DNA of 64,000 bases from assembly GCA_963813495.1 (NCBI GenBank), contig CAWEZC010000007.1:205922-269921 (forward strand). The letters are read 5' to 3'. Shown piece after piece: positions 32,189 through 40,581 of the stretch. The stretch's first letter is position 1; each line of letters opens with the position of its first letter. The translations under genes and the position numbers were made by a program. Source of the stretch: JACVRW01 sp963813495 (GTDB taxonomy: Bacteria; Actinomycetota; Thermoleophilia; Solirubrobacterales; Thermoleophilaceae). The notes below the pieces were generated by a model. That model ran no database searches. It was given only the letters and a program-made list of their open reading frames with translations, and was not told where the DNA came from.

Positions 32189-32650
32189 CTAGGTGGCCGA
32201 CTCGCCGACCGCAACCACGCGTGCTCCCACGCAGTCGGCCAACTCGCGCGGATCCACCTCAAAGAGGCTGTTGGGGTCGCCGGCCGCGGCCCACACGCGC
32301 TCGTGCTCGAGCAGCTCCTCGTCGAACAGGATGGGGAGGTCGTGCCCGAACGGCGGCACGCCGCCGATCGCGTAGCCCGTGGCCGCGCGCACCTCCTCGG
32401 CTGCGGCCTGGCGCACCTCGGCGACGTCGAGGGCGTCGGCCAGCTTGCCGGTGTCGATTCGATGGCGCCCCGAGGCCACGCACACCACGGGGTCGCCGTC
32501 GGCCACGAACACGATCGATTTGGCGATCTCCGACTCCTGGCAGCCCACCGCCACCGCAGCGTCCTTGACCGTGCGCGTGGAGGCCGCGAGACGCTGTACG
32601 CGCACCTCGATGCCCAGATCGCGGGCGCAGTCCGCCAGCCGGTCTCTCAC
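32189..32650 (-). CDS. YbaK/EbsC-type aminoacyl-tRNA deacylase
   Basis: The 153-residue protein has the single-domain YbaK/ProX fold that clears misacylated tRNAs, often Cys- or Ala-tRNA-Pro. Landmarks are TVKDAAVAVGCQESEIAKSI near residue 27, where the conserved Lys of the active site is in IAKSIVF, and the GYAIGGVPPFGHD motif near residue 91. It overlaps the stop of the WS/DGAT gene by 4 nt (GTGA), although the two functions have no evident link. Confidence 0.88.
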   Translation of the reverse strand: MRDRLADCARDLGIEVRVQRLAASTRTVKDAAVAVGCQESEIAKSIVFVADGDPVVCVASGRHRIDTGKLADALDVAEVRQAAAEEVRAATGYAIGGVPPFGHDLPILFDEELLEHERVWAAAGDPNSLFEVDPRELADCVGARVVAVGESAT

Positions 32651-34069
32651 GCCTCCACGGCCTGACGCTCACTCGTGAGCTCGACACCGGCGGCAGCGGC
32701 GAGCTCATCGAGCGACTCGCGCACGTCGTCCGCGAAGTCATCGAGGTCCCAGAGCAGGTCGTAGTCGCCCACGAGCCCGAAGTTGATCTTGCCGGCGTAG
32801 GACAGGAGGGCGATTCCCAGGCCCTGGTTCTTGGCCAGCGGCACCATCGGGAACGGGTCGATCATGCGCCGTCCGGCCAGGTAGAGCGGGAACTGCGGGC
32901 CGGGCACGTTGGTGACCACGAGATTGAACATGCGCTGGCGGGCCACCAGCCGCGAGGCCTGATCCATCACGGTCGCCGGGGCGAAGCCCGTCAGGTCGGT
33001 GAGCACCTGCGCGCCCACGGCCTGGCCGCTCGACTTGAGGCCCTGAAGCTCCTCGCGCACGATGTCGAGACGCGCGACCGGGTCCTGGCACCACACCGGC
33101 AGCGGAGCCATCATGGCCGCGACCTTGTTACCTAGCGCGCCGCGCTCGATGTCGGCGCGCACGCTCACCGGGATCATCGCCTTGAGCTCGAGGCCGTCGG
33201 TGTTCTGGCCTCGCCGGCGCAGATGCTTTCCGAGCGCGCCCGCCACGGTCGCCAGCACGACGTCGTTGACCGTGCCGCCCAGTTCGTTCTTGATCGCCTT
33301 CAGCTCGCCCAGATCGGCGCGCACCCAGGTGAAGCGGCGGTGCGGGCCGATCGAGCTGTTGTAGGGGCTTGCGGGGGCGGGGTTGAGCCCGGCCCAGGCC
33401 ATCGCGCCCACGCCCACCGCGGCGTCGCGCGCACGCGGCGGCGATGCGCCGCGGCCCGCGGAAGATCGCCCGTACCGAGCGGGTGATCTCGGCCGGGATC
33501 GTGCTCCGCTCGAGCACGGACTCGGCAAGCAGCTGAGCGCCGGTGGGGACGGGACGCGGGAGCCAGCGGTCACCGGGGTCGGTGGGCGCGGCGGGCTCCG
33601 GGGTGGTGTCGAACAGGACCGAGATGATGTCCACGCCCGAGATGCCGTCGACCAGGGCGTGATGGGTCTTGGAGAGCATCGCGAAGCGGTCGCCCTCGAG
33701 GCCCTCGACCATCCAGACCTCCCAGAGCGGCTTATCGCGGTCGAGCTGCTGCGCAAACACCCGGCCGGCCAGGTCCTTGAGCTGCTCCTCGGCGCCCGGC
33801 GACGGCAACGCCGTGGAGCGCACGTGGTAGCGCAGGTTGAGGTGAGGATCGTCGACCCACTTGGGACGGCCCTGGCCGAGCGGCACGAAGGCCAGGCGCT
33901 GGCGGTAGCGCGGAACGAGGTGGAGGCGGCGCTCGATCGCCTCGAGCAGCTCGTCGTAGGGGGGAGGGGGGCCCTCGAAGACCATCACCGAGGCCACGTG
34001 CATGTGAGCCTCGCCGTCCTCCAGATGGAGGAAGGAGGTGTCGAGCGCGGTCAGCCGATCCGAGGACAT
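32647..34069 (-). CDS. wax ester synthase/diacylglycerol acyltransferase, interrupted by a +1 frameshift
   Basis: WS/DGAT enzymes join acyl-CoA to fatty alcohols or diacylglycerol to make storage lipids. The N-terminal half is in one frame from the ATG at 34069: LTALDTSFLHLEDGEAHMHV, then the catalytic HHALVDG at residues 136-142. Near residue 212 the reading must shift by one base to reach the C-terminal half (FTWVRADLGELKAIKNELGG, TVNDVVLATVAGAL, FNLVVTNVPGPQFPLYLAG), which ends at 32647. One extra base at about 33433 accounts for it; corrected length is 473 residues, normal for the family. Without correction the first frame ends at 33128. TAACTT (34081 down to 34076) ends 6 nt before the ATG. 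Confidence 0.87.
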
Positions 34070-34091
34070 GCGCCCAAGTTAGCGCAGCGGC

Positions 34092-35156
34092 TCAGAGCGA
34101 GAGCGAGAGCTGATCGGCGGGCACCAGGATGCGAGTAGCCTCGCGCTCGTCGAGCCCCGCCACGCGGACTCCCAGCAGGCGTACGGGGCGGCGCGGAGCG
34201 AGCGTGCGCAGCAGGTCGAGCGCCACGCCGGAAACCGTCTCGAGGTCGTTCACCGCCGCCTCCAGCGTGCGCGCGCGCGTGACAGTCGAGAAGTCGTCGA
34301 AACGCACCTTGATGCCGATCGTGCGCCCGCGGCGCTCCTGGCTGCGCAGGGTCGTGCAGAGCTGCTCGCTGAGGCGCCCGAGCACGGGCTCAAGGTGCTC
34401 GAGGCCGCGCAGGTCACGGTCGAAGGTGGTCTCGCGCGACTCCGACTTGGCCACCCGCACGGTCTCGATGCCGCGCTCGTCCTCGAAGCGGGCCAGCGCA
34501 CCCAGATGCGGGCCCAGGCGCGGCCCGAACCATTCCGTCAGCCGGGCGTCGGAGAGCGCTCCCAGCGCCGCCAGGCGGGTGACCCCGAGACGCTCCAGGC
34601 GGGCCACGGTCTTGGGTCCGATGCCGGGGACGAGGCCAGGCGAGGCCTCGCCGAAGCGCTCGCGCGCCTGCTCGGCCGTGAGCTCGACGAAGCCGTCGGG
34701 CTTCTCGGCATCGGAGGCGACCTTGGCCACCAGCTTGCTGGGGCCCAGCCCGACCGAACAGGTGAGCCCGGTCTCGCCGCGGACGGCCTCCTTGACCTGG
34801 CGGGCCGCCGTACGCGGCCGCTCGAGCCCGCTCAGGTCGAGGTAGGCCTCGTCGAGACCCACGGACTCGACCAGCTCCACGTGGCTGCGCAGCACGGCGT
34901 GGACATCGCCCGAGCGCAGGCGGTAGAGATCGAAGTCGGGCGCCACGAAGACCGCCTCGGGGCACAGCCGGCGCGCGCGCTCCGCCGGGGTGGCGGAGAA
35001 GATCCCGTAGCGGCGCGCCTCATAGCTCGCTGTGGTGACCACCGCGCGCGGGCCGCTGCCGGCCACCACCACGGGCAGCCCGCGCAGCTCGGGCCGTCGC
35101 TGCAGCTCGACGCTGACGTAGAACGCGTCCATGTCGACGTGAGCGATGCAGCGCAC
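34092..35156 (-). CDS. dinB: DNA polymerase IV (Y family)
   Basis: DinB is a low-fidelity translesion polymerase. The 354-residue protein has the palm motif HVDMDAFYVSVELQRRPEL at the N-terminus with the first catalytic Asp, GLDEAYLDLSG near residue 100 with the second acidic pair, helix-hairpin-helix sequence LVPGIGPKTVARLERLGV near 180, and the little-finger domain after about 240. No C-terminal clamp-binding motif is obvious (the end reads PADQLSLSL, which loosely resembles QxLSL and may serve as one). The GTG start lies 7 nt after TAGCGT (35169 down to 35164). I see no LexA-type operator. Confidence 0.93.
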   Translation of the reverse strand: MRCIAHVDMDAFYVSVELQRRPELRGLPVVVAGSGPRAVVTTASYEARRYGIFSATPAERARRLCPEAVFVAPDFDLYRLRSGDVHAVLRSHVELVESVGLDEAYLDLSGLERPRTAARQVKEAVRGETGLTCSVGLGPSKLVAKVASDAEKPDGFVELTAEQARERFGEASPGLVPGIGPKTVARLERLGVTRLAALGALSDARLTEWFGPRLGPHLGALARFEDERGIETVRVAKSESRETTFDRDLRGLEHLEPVLGRLSEQLCTTLRSQERRGRTIGIKVRFDDFSTVTRARTLEAAVNDLETVSGVALDLLRTLAPRRPVRLLGVRVAGLDEREATRILVPADQLSLSL

Positions 35157-35173
35157 GCCTGCGACGCTACCGC

Positions 35174-35866
35174 TCAGGTCGGCTGGTGAATCGGCCTGAC
35201 GAGGATCTCGTTGACGTCCACGTGCGGAGGCTGGGTGAGCGCGAACATCACCGCCCGGGCGATGTCGTCCGCCTCGAGCGCCCCGGAGACCGGGTTGTCG
35301 AAGAAGGGGGTGTCCACCATGCCGGGCTCGATCAGCGTCATCTTGACGGCGGTCTCGGAGATCTCCTGGCGCAGCGACTCGCCCATCGCGGTGACCGCGA
35401 ACTTCGTGGCCGAGTAGAGCGAGCCGGGCAGCGAGCGGCGGCCGGCGATGGAGCTGGTGAGCACGAGGTGACCGCTGTTCTGGCGCTTGAAGTGCGCGAG
35501 CGACGCGCGGATCGAGAGGGCCGCGCCGTACACGTTGGTGTCGATCATCGACTTCCAGTGCTCGACCGACTCCTCGAGAAAGCCGCGCTGGGCGCCAAAG
35601 CCGGCGTTGGCGAAGAACACGTCAAGGCGCCCGAACGTCTCCAGCGCGCTGCTGACGAGCGCCTGCTGGTCGTCCCAGCTGGTCACGTCACAGCGCACGG
35701 CGATCGCCTTCTCCTCACCACCGAGCTCGTCGCGCAGCGTCTCGAGGCGGTCGACAGAGCGCGCCGCCAGCACGACGCGATAGCCGAACTCGACGGCGCG
35801 CCGGGCGGTGGCGGCGCCGATGCCGCTGCTGGCGCCGGTGATCACGAGAACTGGATCGTCAGCCAT
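35174..35866 (-). CDS. short-chain dehydrogenase/reductase
   Basis: A classical SDR of 230 residues. It has the NADP(H)-binding TGASSGIGAATARRA at residues 10-24, CDVTSWDDQQAL near 59, the NAG motif (FFANAGFG) near 85, catalytic Ser in VLTSSIAGRRSLPGS near 133, and the YSATKFAV (Tyr-x3-Lys) motif near 151. The arginine after the first Gly-rich motif region suggests NADPH use. The substrate is unknown. It starts at an ATG and lies between dinB and a divergent lipocalin-like gene. Confidence 0.9.
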   Translation of the reverse strand: MADDPVLVITGASSGIGAATARRAVEFGYRVVLAARSVDRLETLRDELGGEEKAIAVRCDVTSWDDQQALVSSALETFGRLDVFFANAGFGAQRGFLEESVEHWKSMIDTNVYGAALSIRASLAHFKRQNSGHLVLTSSIAGRRSLPGSLYSATKFAVTAMGESLRQEISETAVKMTLIEPGMVDTPFFDNPVSGALEADDIARAVMFALTQPPHVDVNEILVRPIHQPT

Positions 35867-35930
35867 GCGCCTGGGTTCTAGCAGCCCGCCCGCCTGGGCA
35901 GACCGCCGGCACGGTTAGGCTGGCGTGCGC

Positions 35931-36899
35931 TTGCCCCCCGTCGACCCCATCGCGGCCCGCTTTCCCGGCGTGGACCTGAAGGCAGGGCACTACGAGAGCT
36001 TCTATCTCAAGCTCTGCCATCCCGGCGAGCCGCTGGCGGCGTGGCTGCGCTACACCGTGCACAAGCGCCCCGGCGCGTCGCCCACGGGCTCGCTCTGGTT
36101 CACGTTGTTCGAGCCGGCGGGGCCGCGCGCGGCGAAGGTCACCGTGGCCGCGCCCCGTACCGGTGGGGGCGATTGGCTCAGCGTGGGGGAGGCCCGCATC
36201 GGCGCGGGCCGCGCCGAGGGCTCGATCGCCGGCGAGATCGAATGGGATCTGCGCTTCGAGAGCGGCGAGCCGCCGCTGCTGCATCTCCCGCGAATGCGGA
36301 TGTACAGCGCCCGCCTGCCGCGCACGAAGTTGCTGTCGCCGCTACCGGGTGCGCGCTTCGACGGCTCGCTGGTCGTCGACGGCCGCGAGCTCGACGTGGA
36401 CGGCTGGCGCGGGATGGTCGGCCACAACTGGGGCACCCAGCACGCCGAGCGCTGGATCTGGCTGCACGGGCTGACCGAGGACGGAGACTGGCTCGATGCC
36501 GCGATCGGTCGCGTCAAGCTCGGGCCGCTAACCACCCCCTGGATCGCCGGTGGCGCACTTAGCGTCGCCGGCGAGCGCTACGCCCTCGGTGGTCCGGGCC
36601 GGCGCGTGACGGTGGACGAATCGCCCGACAGCTGCGCCTTCCTGCTGCCGGGCAAGGGGATGCGCGTCCGGGGCACGGTCTCGGCTCCGCGCGAGCGCTT
36701 CGTGGGCTGGACCTACGCCGACCCCGACGGCGGCGAGCACCACACGGTCAACTGCTCGATCGCCGACATGCGGCTGGCGGTCGAGCGCCCGGGCGACGAG
36801 GCGCGCTGGGAACTCGAGGTGCGCGGCGGCGCCGCCTACGAGCTCGGCATGCGCGAGAGCGACCACGGCATCGAGATCCAGCCCCATCCCGACGGATGA
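35931..36899 (+). CDS. AttH/CrtC-like lipocalin-fold protein
   Basis: The roughly 322-residue protein resembles the AttH/CrtC (carotenoid hydratase-like) superfamily, with two lipocalin-like beta domains. The best marks are YESFYLKLCHPGEPLAAWLR near the N-terminus, and GWRGMVGHNWGTQHAERWIW near residue 160, whose GHNWG and WIWLHG pattern is typical. Members include hydratases and proteins of unknown role that bind hydrophobic ligands. I give the TTG at 35931 as the start because TAGGCT (35916-35921) ends 9 nt before it; a GTG at 35925 would lie only 3 nt away and probably upstream of the transcription start. Its stop overlaps the next gene. Confidence 0.7.
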   Translation: MPPVDPIAARFPGVDLKAGHYESFYLKLCHPGEPLAAWLRYTVHKRPGASPTGSLWFTLFEPAGPRAAKVTVAAPRTGGGDWLSVGEARIGAGRAEGSIAGEIEWDLRFESGEPPLLHLPRMRMYSARLPRTKLLSPLPGARFDGSLVVDGRELDVDGWRGMVGHNWGTQHAERWIWLHGLTEDGDWLDAAIGRVKLGPLTTPWIAGGALSVAGERYALGGPGRRVTVDESPDSCAFLLPGKGMRVRGTVSAPRERFVGWTYADPDGGEHHTVNCSIADMRLAVERPGDEARWELEVRGGAAYELGMRESDHGIEIQPHPDG

Positions 36900-37345
36900 A
36901 GGCCTCGGCCGAGATCGTCGTCGAGCGCCCGCTCGAGGTGGTGTGGACATGGGCGAGCGACCCGCGCAACTGGGAGAACTGGCTCGAGGGCGTGTTCGAC
37001 GTCGAGGTCGAGGGCCGCCTCGTCCAGGGCAGCCGCCTGTCCAGCATGTACGAGTACGGTGGAGAGGCGCACGAGTTCCACTACGAGCTCGTGGAGCGCC
37101 GCCCGCCGCGGCGCCAGGTGGTGCGCTCGGTCAGCGGGCCGTTCCCCTTCGAGGGCACGCTCGAGCTGGCCGAGGAGCCGGCGGGCACGCGGGTGCGCCA
37201 GAGCTTCGACGCGGGCGACGACCGTGCGCTCACCCGGGTCATGTTCGTCCTGGGCGGCCCGCTCCTGCGCCGCAGCATGCGCCGCCGGATCGCCGCCCAG
37301 CTCGAACGCCTCAAGGTGGCGATCGAGCTGACCGGCGTGAACTAG
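36896..37345 (+). CDS. SRPBCC (START-like) family protein
   Basis: A 149-residue START-like protein: IVVERPLEVVWTWASDPRNW at the N-terminus, a middle strand with GSRLSSMYEYGGEAHEFHYE, then VVRSVSGPFPFEGTLELAEE and a long C-terminal helix. It overlaps the preceding lipocalin-like gene by 4 nt (ATGA), so the two are probably made together and may handle the same hydrophobic ligand (inference). It also overlaps the convergent pdxH gene by 4 nt. Confidence 0.85.
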   Translation: MKASAEIVVERPLEVVWTWASDPRNWENWLEGVFDVEVEGRLVQGSRLSSMYEYGGEAHEFHYELVERRPPRRQVVRSVSGPFPFEGTLELAEEPAGTRVRQSFDAGDDRALTRVMFVLGGPLLRRSMRRRIAAQLERLKVAIELTGVN

Positions 37346-37977
37346 GGGCCCAGGCGCCGGCGACTCCAGCCGCCGTCGCCCGCGGGCTCGAAGCGGAAGC
37401 GGTCGTGCAGGCGATCACGACGCTGCTGCCAGAACTCCCACGCGTCCGGCATCAGCCGGAAGCCACCCCAGCTGTCGCCGACCGGCAGCTCCTCGCGGCC
37501 GGCGTGCTCGCGGTCGAGCTCGGCCACGCGCTGCTCGAGCCAGTCGCGGTCGTCCACGGGGCGGCTCTGGGGTGAGGCCAGGGCGCTCAGCTGGCTGCCG
37601 CGCGAGCGACTGCGCGCGTACAACTCGCTGAGCTCTCGCGGCACCCGCTGCACGCCGCCCTCGACGCGCACCTGGCGACCCAGCTCCGGCCAGTAGAAGA
37701 GCAGCGCCGCCTGCGGATTCTGGTCGAGCTCGCCGCCCTTGCGGCTGCCGTAGTTGGTGAAGAACGTCAGCCCGTCGTCGCCATAGCGCTTCACCAGCAC
37801 CATGCGCACCGACGGCGCTCCGTCGGGAGCTGCCGTGGCCAGGGCCGCGGCCTCCGGCTCGTGGGCGCCCTGCGCGCCGGCCTCCTCGAACCAGGCGCCG
37901 AACTGGGTGAGCGGATCCGCAGCGAGATCGCCCTCGTCCAGAGGCCGGTTGCGGATGTCGGGCACGGGATCCGTCAT
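37342..37977 (-). CDS. pdxH: pyridoxamine 5'-phosphate oxidase
   Basis: PdxH oxidises PNP and PMP to pyridoxal phosphate with FMN. The 211-residue protein has the N-terminal FGAWFEEAGAQGAHEPEAAA segment, the FMN site RMVLVKRYGDDGLTFFTNYG near residue 57, SRKGGELDQNPQAALLFYWP near 78, and the C-terminal RFRFE and W-RRRLGP ending. TAGCTT (37989 down to 37984) ends 6 nt before the ATG at 37977, which marks it as a likely leaderless gene. Confidence 0.94.
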   Translation of the reverse strand: MTDPVPDIRNRPLDEGDLAADPLTQFGAWFEEAGAQGAHEPEAAALATAAPDGAPSVRMVLVKRYGDDGLTFFTNYGSRKGGELDQNPQAALLFYWPELGRQVRVEGGVQRVPRELSELYARSRSRGSQLSALASPQSRPVDDRDWLEQRVAELDREHAGREELPVGDSWGGFRLMPDAWEFWQQRRDRLHDRFRFEPAGDGGWSRRRLGP

Positions 37978-38032
37978 GAGCTCAAGCTACCGCCACGGGT
38001 ACGACGCGGGAGCCGGTGTGGGTCAGATCCGC

Positions 38033-38746
38033 TCAGCGGCCGCCGCAGGTACGCGGCACGGTCACCACGGGCTGGGCCCCGATCGAGCCCTCGCCCGCGC
38101 GGCCGGAGATCTTGCAGAACGCGTAGCGGCCGGTCTCGAAGTCGAGTCGCATCCGGTAGGGGTGCCCGATCAGACCGGCCTCGCTCTGGGAGTAGGCCTC
38201 GGCCTCACCCCGGGTGTTGGGACCGAAGGCCGTGGTCACGGCCAGGCAGGACCAGGTCCCGAAGCGCTGCGACGGGTCCTGGTCGGCGCCCACGCCCGAC
38301 ACGGTGCGGGGAAAGGGCTCGCACGCCACCCGCCGGATGGGCCCGTCGAGCTCGCCGGCGGCGACGCGCTGCCGGGCGTCGGCGCGCACCGAGGAGGCTG
38401 CGCTCTCGACCAGGCGCTCGCGCTCGGGTATCGAGCCCGGCGCCGGCGCCGCCGCAGAGCCGAAGAGCGGCTGCTGCTGTTCGCGGATGCGCTCCACGCG
38501 GGCGCTGCGCCGGCTCTCGAGGCGCTGTTCCTCGGCCCTCGAGCGCTCCTGCTTGGATTCGTCGATGCCGGGCGCGAGCGCCAGGGCCAGCGCAACGGCC
38601 GCGAAGGGGAAAAGCACAACCAGCACCCGCCCGGCGCGGGGCAACCGGCGCCAGATGCGGCCGGGCAGAGCCGCCACTCCGGGATCAGCCCGATAGCGGT
38701 CGCCGCCGCCGGGTCGCGTCCACCCGGATTGAGGGTGCTCGGCCAC
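38033..38746 (-). CDS. membrane-anchored protein of unknown function
   Basis: The 237-residue protein has a cytoplasmic N-terminus of about 38 residues, one membrane helix (about 39-60, VLVVLFPFAAVALALALAPG), a charged coiled-coil stretch to about 95, and a C-terminal extracytoplasmic domain with four Cys that could form two disulfides (in CEPF, SCLAV, FCKI and TCGGR). The family is not one I recognise. The GTG start is 6 nt from TAACCT, one half of the divergent promoter shared with the MarR-like gene. Confidence 0.75.
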   Translation of the reverse strand: MAEHPQSGWTRPGGGDRYRADPGVAALPGRIWRRLPRAGRVLVVLFPFAAVALALALAPGIDESKQERSRAEEQRLESRRSARVERIREQQQPLFGSAAAPAPGSIPERERLVESAASSVRADARQRVAAGELDGPIRRVACEPFPRTVSGVGADQDPSQRFGTWSCLAVTTAFGPNTRGEAEAYSQSEAGLIGHPYRMRLDFETGRYAFCKISGRAGEGSIGAQPVVTVPRTCGGR

Positions 38747-38758
38747 ACCGGTAGGTTA
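38729..38758. promoter_or_regulatory. bidirectional promoter with a shared -10 heptamer
   Basis: TAGGTTA at 38752-38758 gives TAGGTT on the + strand, 6 nt before the MarR ATG at 38764, and TAACCT on the - strand, 6 nt before the GTG of the membrane protein at 38746. On the + strand TTGAGG (38729-38734) is a fair -35 with a 17-nt spacer. The - strand has no clear -35. Confidence 0.6.
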
Positions 38759-38763
38759 CATGC

Positions 38764-39315
38764 ATGACTCATGCATCCGAGCGAGCGCGCCAAGGCAATC
38801 TGCTCGGCACGCTGTCGCTGGAGGTGACCGAGAGGGTGGAGCGGGCGGTGAGGGCCGTCACCGCTCACACAGGTGCCGCGCCCGCGGCCCTGGCCGCGCT
38901 GTCGACCTTCCTGGACGGGTCCTCGATCGACACCCTGCGCCGCCCGCTCGGCCTCACGCACTCGGCGGCTGTCCGGCTGGCCGACCGCCTCGCCGAGGAC
39001 GGGCTCGTCCGGCGCGAGCCGGGGGCCGACGGCCGCACCGTTTCGATCCGCCTCACCGACGAGGGCGCCGCGGTGGCCGAGGGGATCCGGGCCGCGCGCG
39101 CGGCAGCATTGGCGGCCGTACTGGATCCCCTCTCGCCGGACGAACGCGACGAACTGGCCGAGCTGCTGGAGAAGCTGCTCGGCGGGGTGGTGGGGGGCCG
39201 GGCCGACGCCGGCCACGTTTGCCGGCTCTGTGACGTCGAGGCCTGCGGTCACGCCGACGGGCGCTGCCCGGTGACACAAGCTGCCGACCGCGCCGAGCAG
39301 GCCGCCGCCGGCTGA
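38764..39315 (+). CDS. MarR-type regulator with C-terminal Cys cluster
   Basis: This 183-residue protein has a MarR-like winged helix (about residues 35-150), with LRRPLGLTHSAAVRLADRLA as recognition region and the wing RREPGADGRTVSIRLTDEG. Its C-terminus carries four Cys (C-x2-C-x4-C-x6-C in HVCRLCDVEACGHADGRCPV), which could bind a metal or respond to oxidants. The next gene encodes an OsmC-type peroxiredoxin, so a redox-sensing role is plausible but not shown. The ATG at 38764 follows TAGGTT by 6 nt; a second ATG lies three codons later. Confidence 0.83.
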   Translation: MTHASERARQGNLLGTLSLEVTERVERAVRAVTAHTGAAPAALAALSTFLDGSSIDTLRRPLGLTHSAAVRLADRLAEDGLVRREPGADGRTVSIRLTDEGAAVAEGIRAARAAALAAVLDPLSPDERDELAELLEKLLGGVVGGRADAGHVCRLCDVEACGHADGRCPVTQAADRAEQAAAG

Positions 39316-39384
39316 GCCGGAGCGCGCCGACGCGGCCCATCCGCGATCCTTCGCACCGCGAACCACGAACGGAGGAGAACGCGG

Positions 39385-39819
39385 ATGGCGGAGAGGAACG
39401 CGAGCGCGCGCTGGGACGGTTCACTCACCGAGGGCAACGGCACGATGCGGCTCGGCACGGGCGCCTTCGAGGGGCCGTACTCGTTTCAGTCGCGCTTCGA
39501 GGAGGGCGCCGGCACGAACCCGGAGGAGCTGATCGCCGCGGCGCATGCGGGCTGCTTGTCCATGGCTCTGTCCGGCGAGCTGGGCCGCGCGGGCCACGAC
39601 GCCGACAGCGTGGAGACTGACGCCACCGTCCACATCGACAAGGTCGAAGGCGGCTTTGGCATAACGCGGATCGAGCTGCGCACGCGCGCGCGAGTGCCGG
39701 GAATCTCGCCCGTGGAGTTCGCCGAGATCGCGGATGCGGCCAAGAGGGGCTGCCCGGTGTCGAAGGCGCTTGCCGCGGTCGACTCGATCGAGCTGGACGC
39801 CCAGCTCGTCGACGGCTAG
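39385..39819 (+). CDS. OsmC/Ohr-family peroxiredoxin
   Basis: OsmC proteins reduce organic hydroperoxides. The 144-residue protein has the two conserved Cys: one in AAAHAGCLSMALSGEL near residue 57 and one in AKRGCPVSKALAAV near 122, plus NPEELIAAAHAGC, the usual helix start. The ATG at 39385 is preceded by a strong ribosome-binding site (GGAGGAGAACGCGG). It lies 69 nt after the MarR-like gene on the same strand. Confidence 0.93.
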   Translation: MAERNASARWDGSLTEGNGTMRLGTGAFEGPYSFQSRFEEGAGTNPEELIAAAHAGCLSMALSGELGRAGHDADSVETDATVHIDKVEGGFGITRIELRTRARVPGISPVEFAEIADAAKRGCPVSKALAAVDSIELDAQLVDG

Positions 39820-39826
39820 GCGCGGC

Positions 39827-39919
39827 GTGGCGGGCAGGGCCTGGCAGCTCGCCGGGCGCACGGCGTTCATAACCGGCGGCGCGCAGGGCATCGGGCAGTT
39901 CGCCGCCGAGTTGACATAA
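39827..39919 (+). pseudogene. short-chain dehydrogenase remnant (first 30 codons only)
   Basis: A GTG-started frame of 30 codons encodes an SDR N-terminus: WQLAGRTAFITGGAQGIGQF, with the nucleotide motif TGGAQGIG, then stops at TAA (39917-39919). No catalytic YxxxK part follows in any frame in the next few hundred bases, where a different gene lies on the other strand. It is most simply the leftover of a deleted dehydrogenase gene next to osmC. Confidence 0.6.
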
Positions 39920-39986
39920 GGCAGGTTCTCGCGCATTGGATCTGCGCGCGGCCAGGCGTCGGGCCCGCCGGAACCGGACAAACCGC

Positions 39987-40385
39987 CTAGCGGCCCGCGT
40001 CGAGCGAGTCCAGAACGGCCACCGCCTTGCCTGGGTCCATCGACGCCGCGAGGCGCTCGACCTTCTCGTCTGCCCGCAGGCGCGCCGCCTCGGCTTCCTC
40101 CTTGCCGCGCGCACCCACGCGCACGCCGAAGTAGGCGCCCACGATCGTGCCAACAACGGTGAAAGCGCCCGTGGCGACGGTGGCTCGCTCGTCGCCGGGC
40201 ACCGTGGCCAGCGCGGCACTCGTGATGGTCATGACGGCCACCACGCCGATGACCACGACCACCAGGCCGCCGGAGGCGGTCAGAAGTATTCCTATCTCCC
40301 GGATGACAGCGGCCACTCCGGCCGCGATGCCGCCGTCCTTGGCTCGTGGTTGGGCCAGGCCTCCCTGCAGGCTGTGAGCTTCCAT
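39987..40385 (-). CDS. small membrane protein of unknown function
   Basis: A 132-residue protein with two membrane helices (about residues 32-56, GILLTASGGLVVVVIGVVAV, and 72-90, ATGAFTVVGTIVGAYFGVRV) and a charged C-terminal helix with EEAEAARLRADEKVERLAAS. The ATG at 40385 has a Shine-Dalgarno sequence (AAGGAGCGGC). I do not recognise the family. It stands alone between osmC and the divIVA-like gene. Confidence 0.7.
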   Translation of the reverse strand: MEAHSLQGGLAQPRAKDGGIAAGVAAVIREIGILLTASGGLVVVVIGVVAVMTITSAALATVPGDERATVATGAFTVVGTIVGAYFGVRVGARGKEEAEAARLRADEKVERLAASMDPGKAVAVLDSLDAGR

Positions 40386-40581
40386 GCCGCTCCTTGGTCG
40401 CATCGGACCGGTCGAGTCCTTGTCCGCAGTCCAGGGTCCCCGCAATCGGCCAGTCGCGGTGTGACGCGTGGCACAAACCCCGTGTTTCCAGGCGGGTTTC
40501 CATAACGACCTCACCCCGGGCCATCCGGGCGATGTGCTGCACGGGCGTACAAGTTCCCCCTGGCTGGGCATACTTCGGTAC

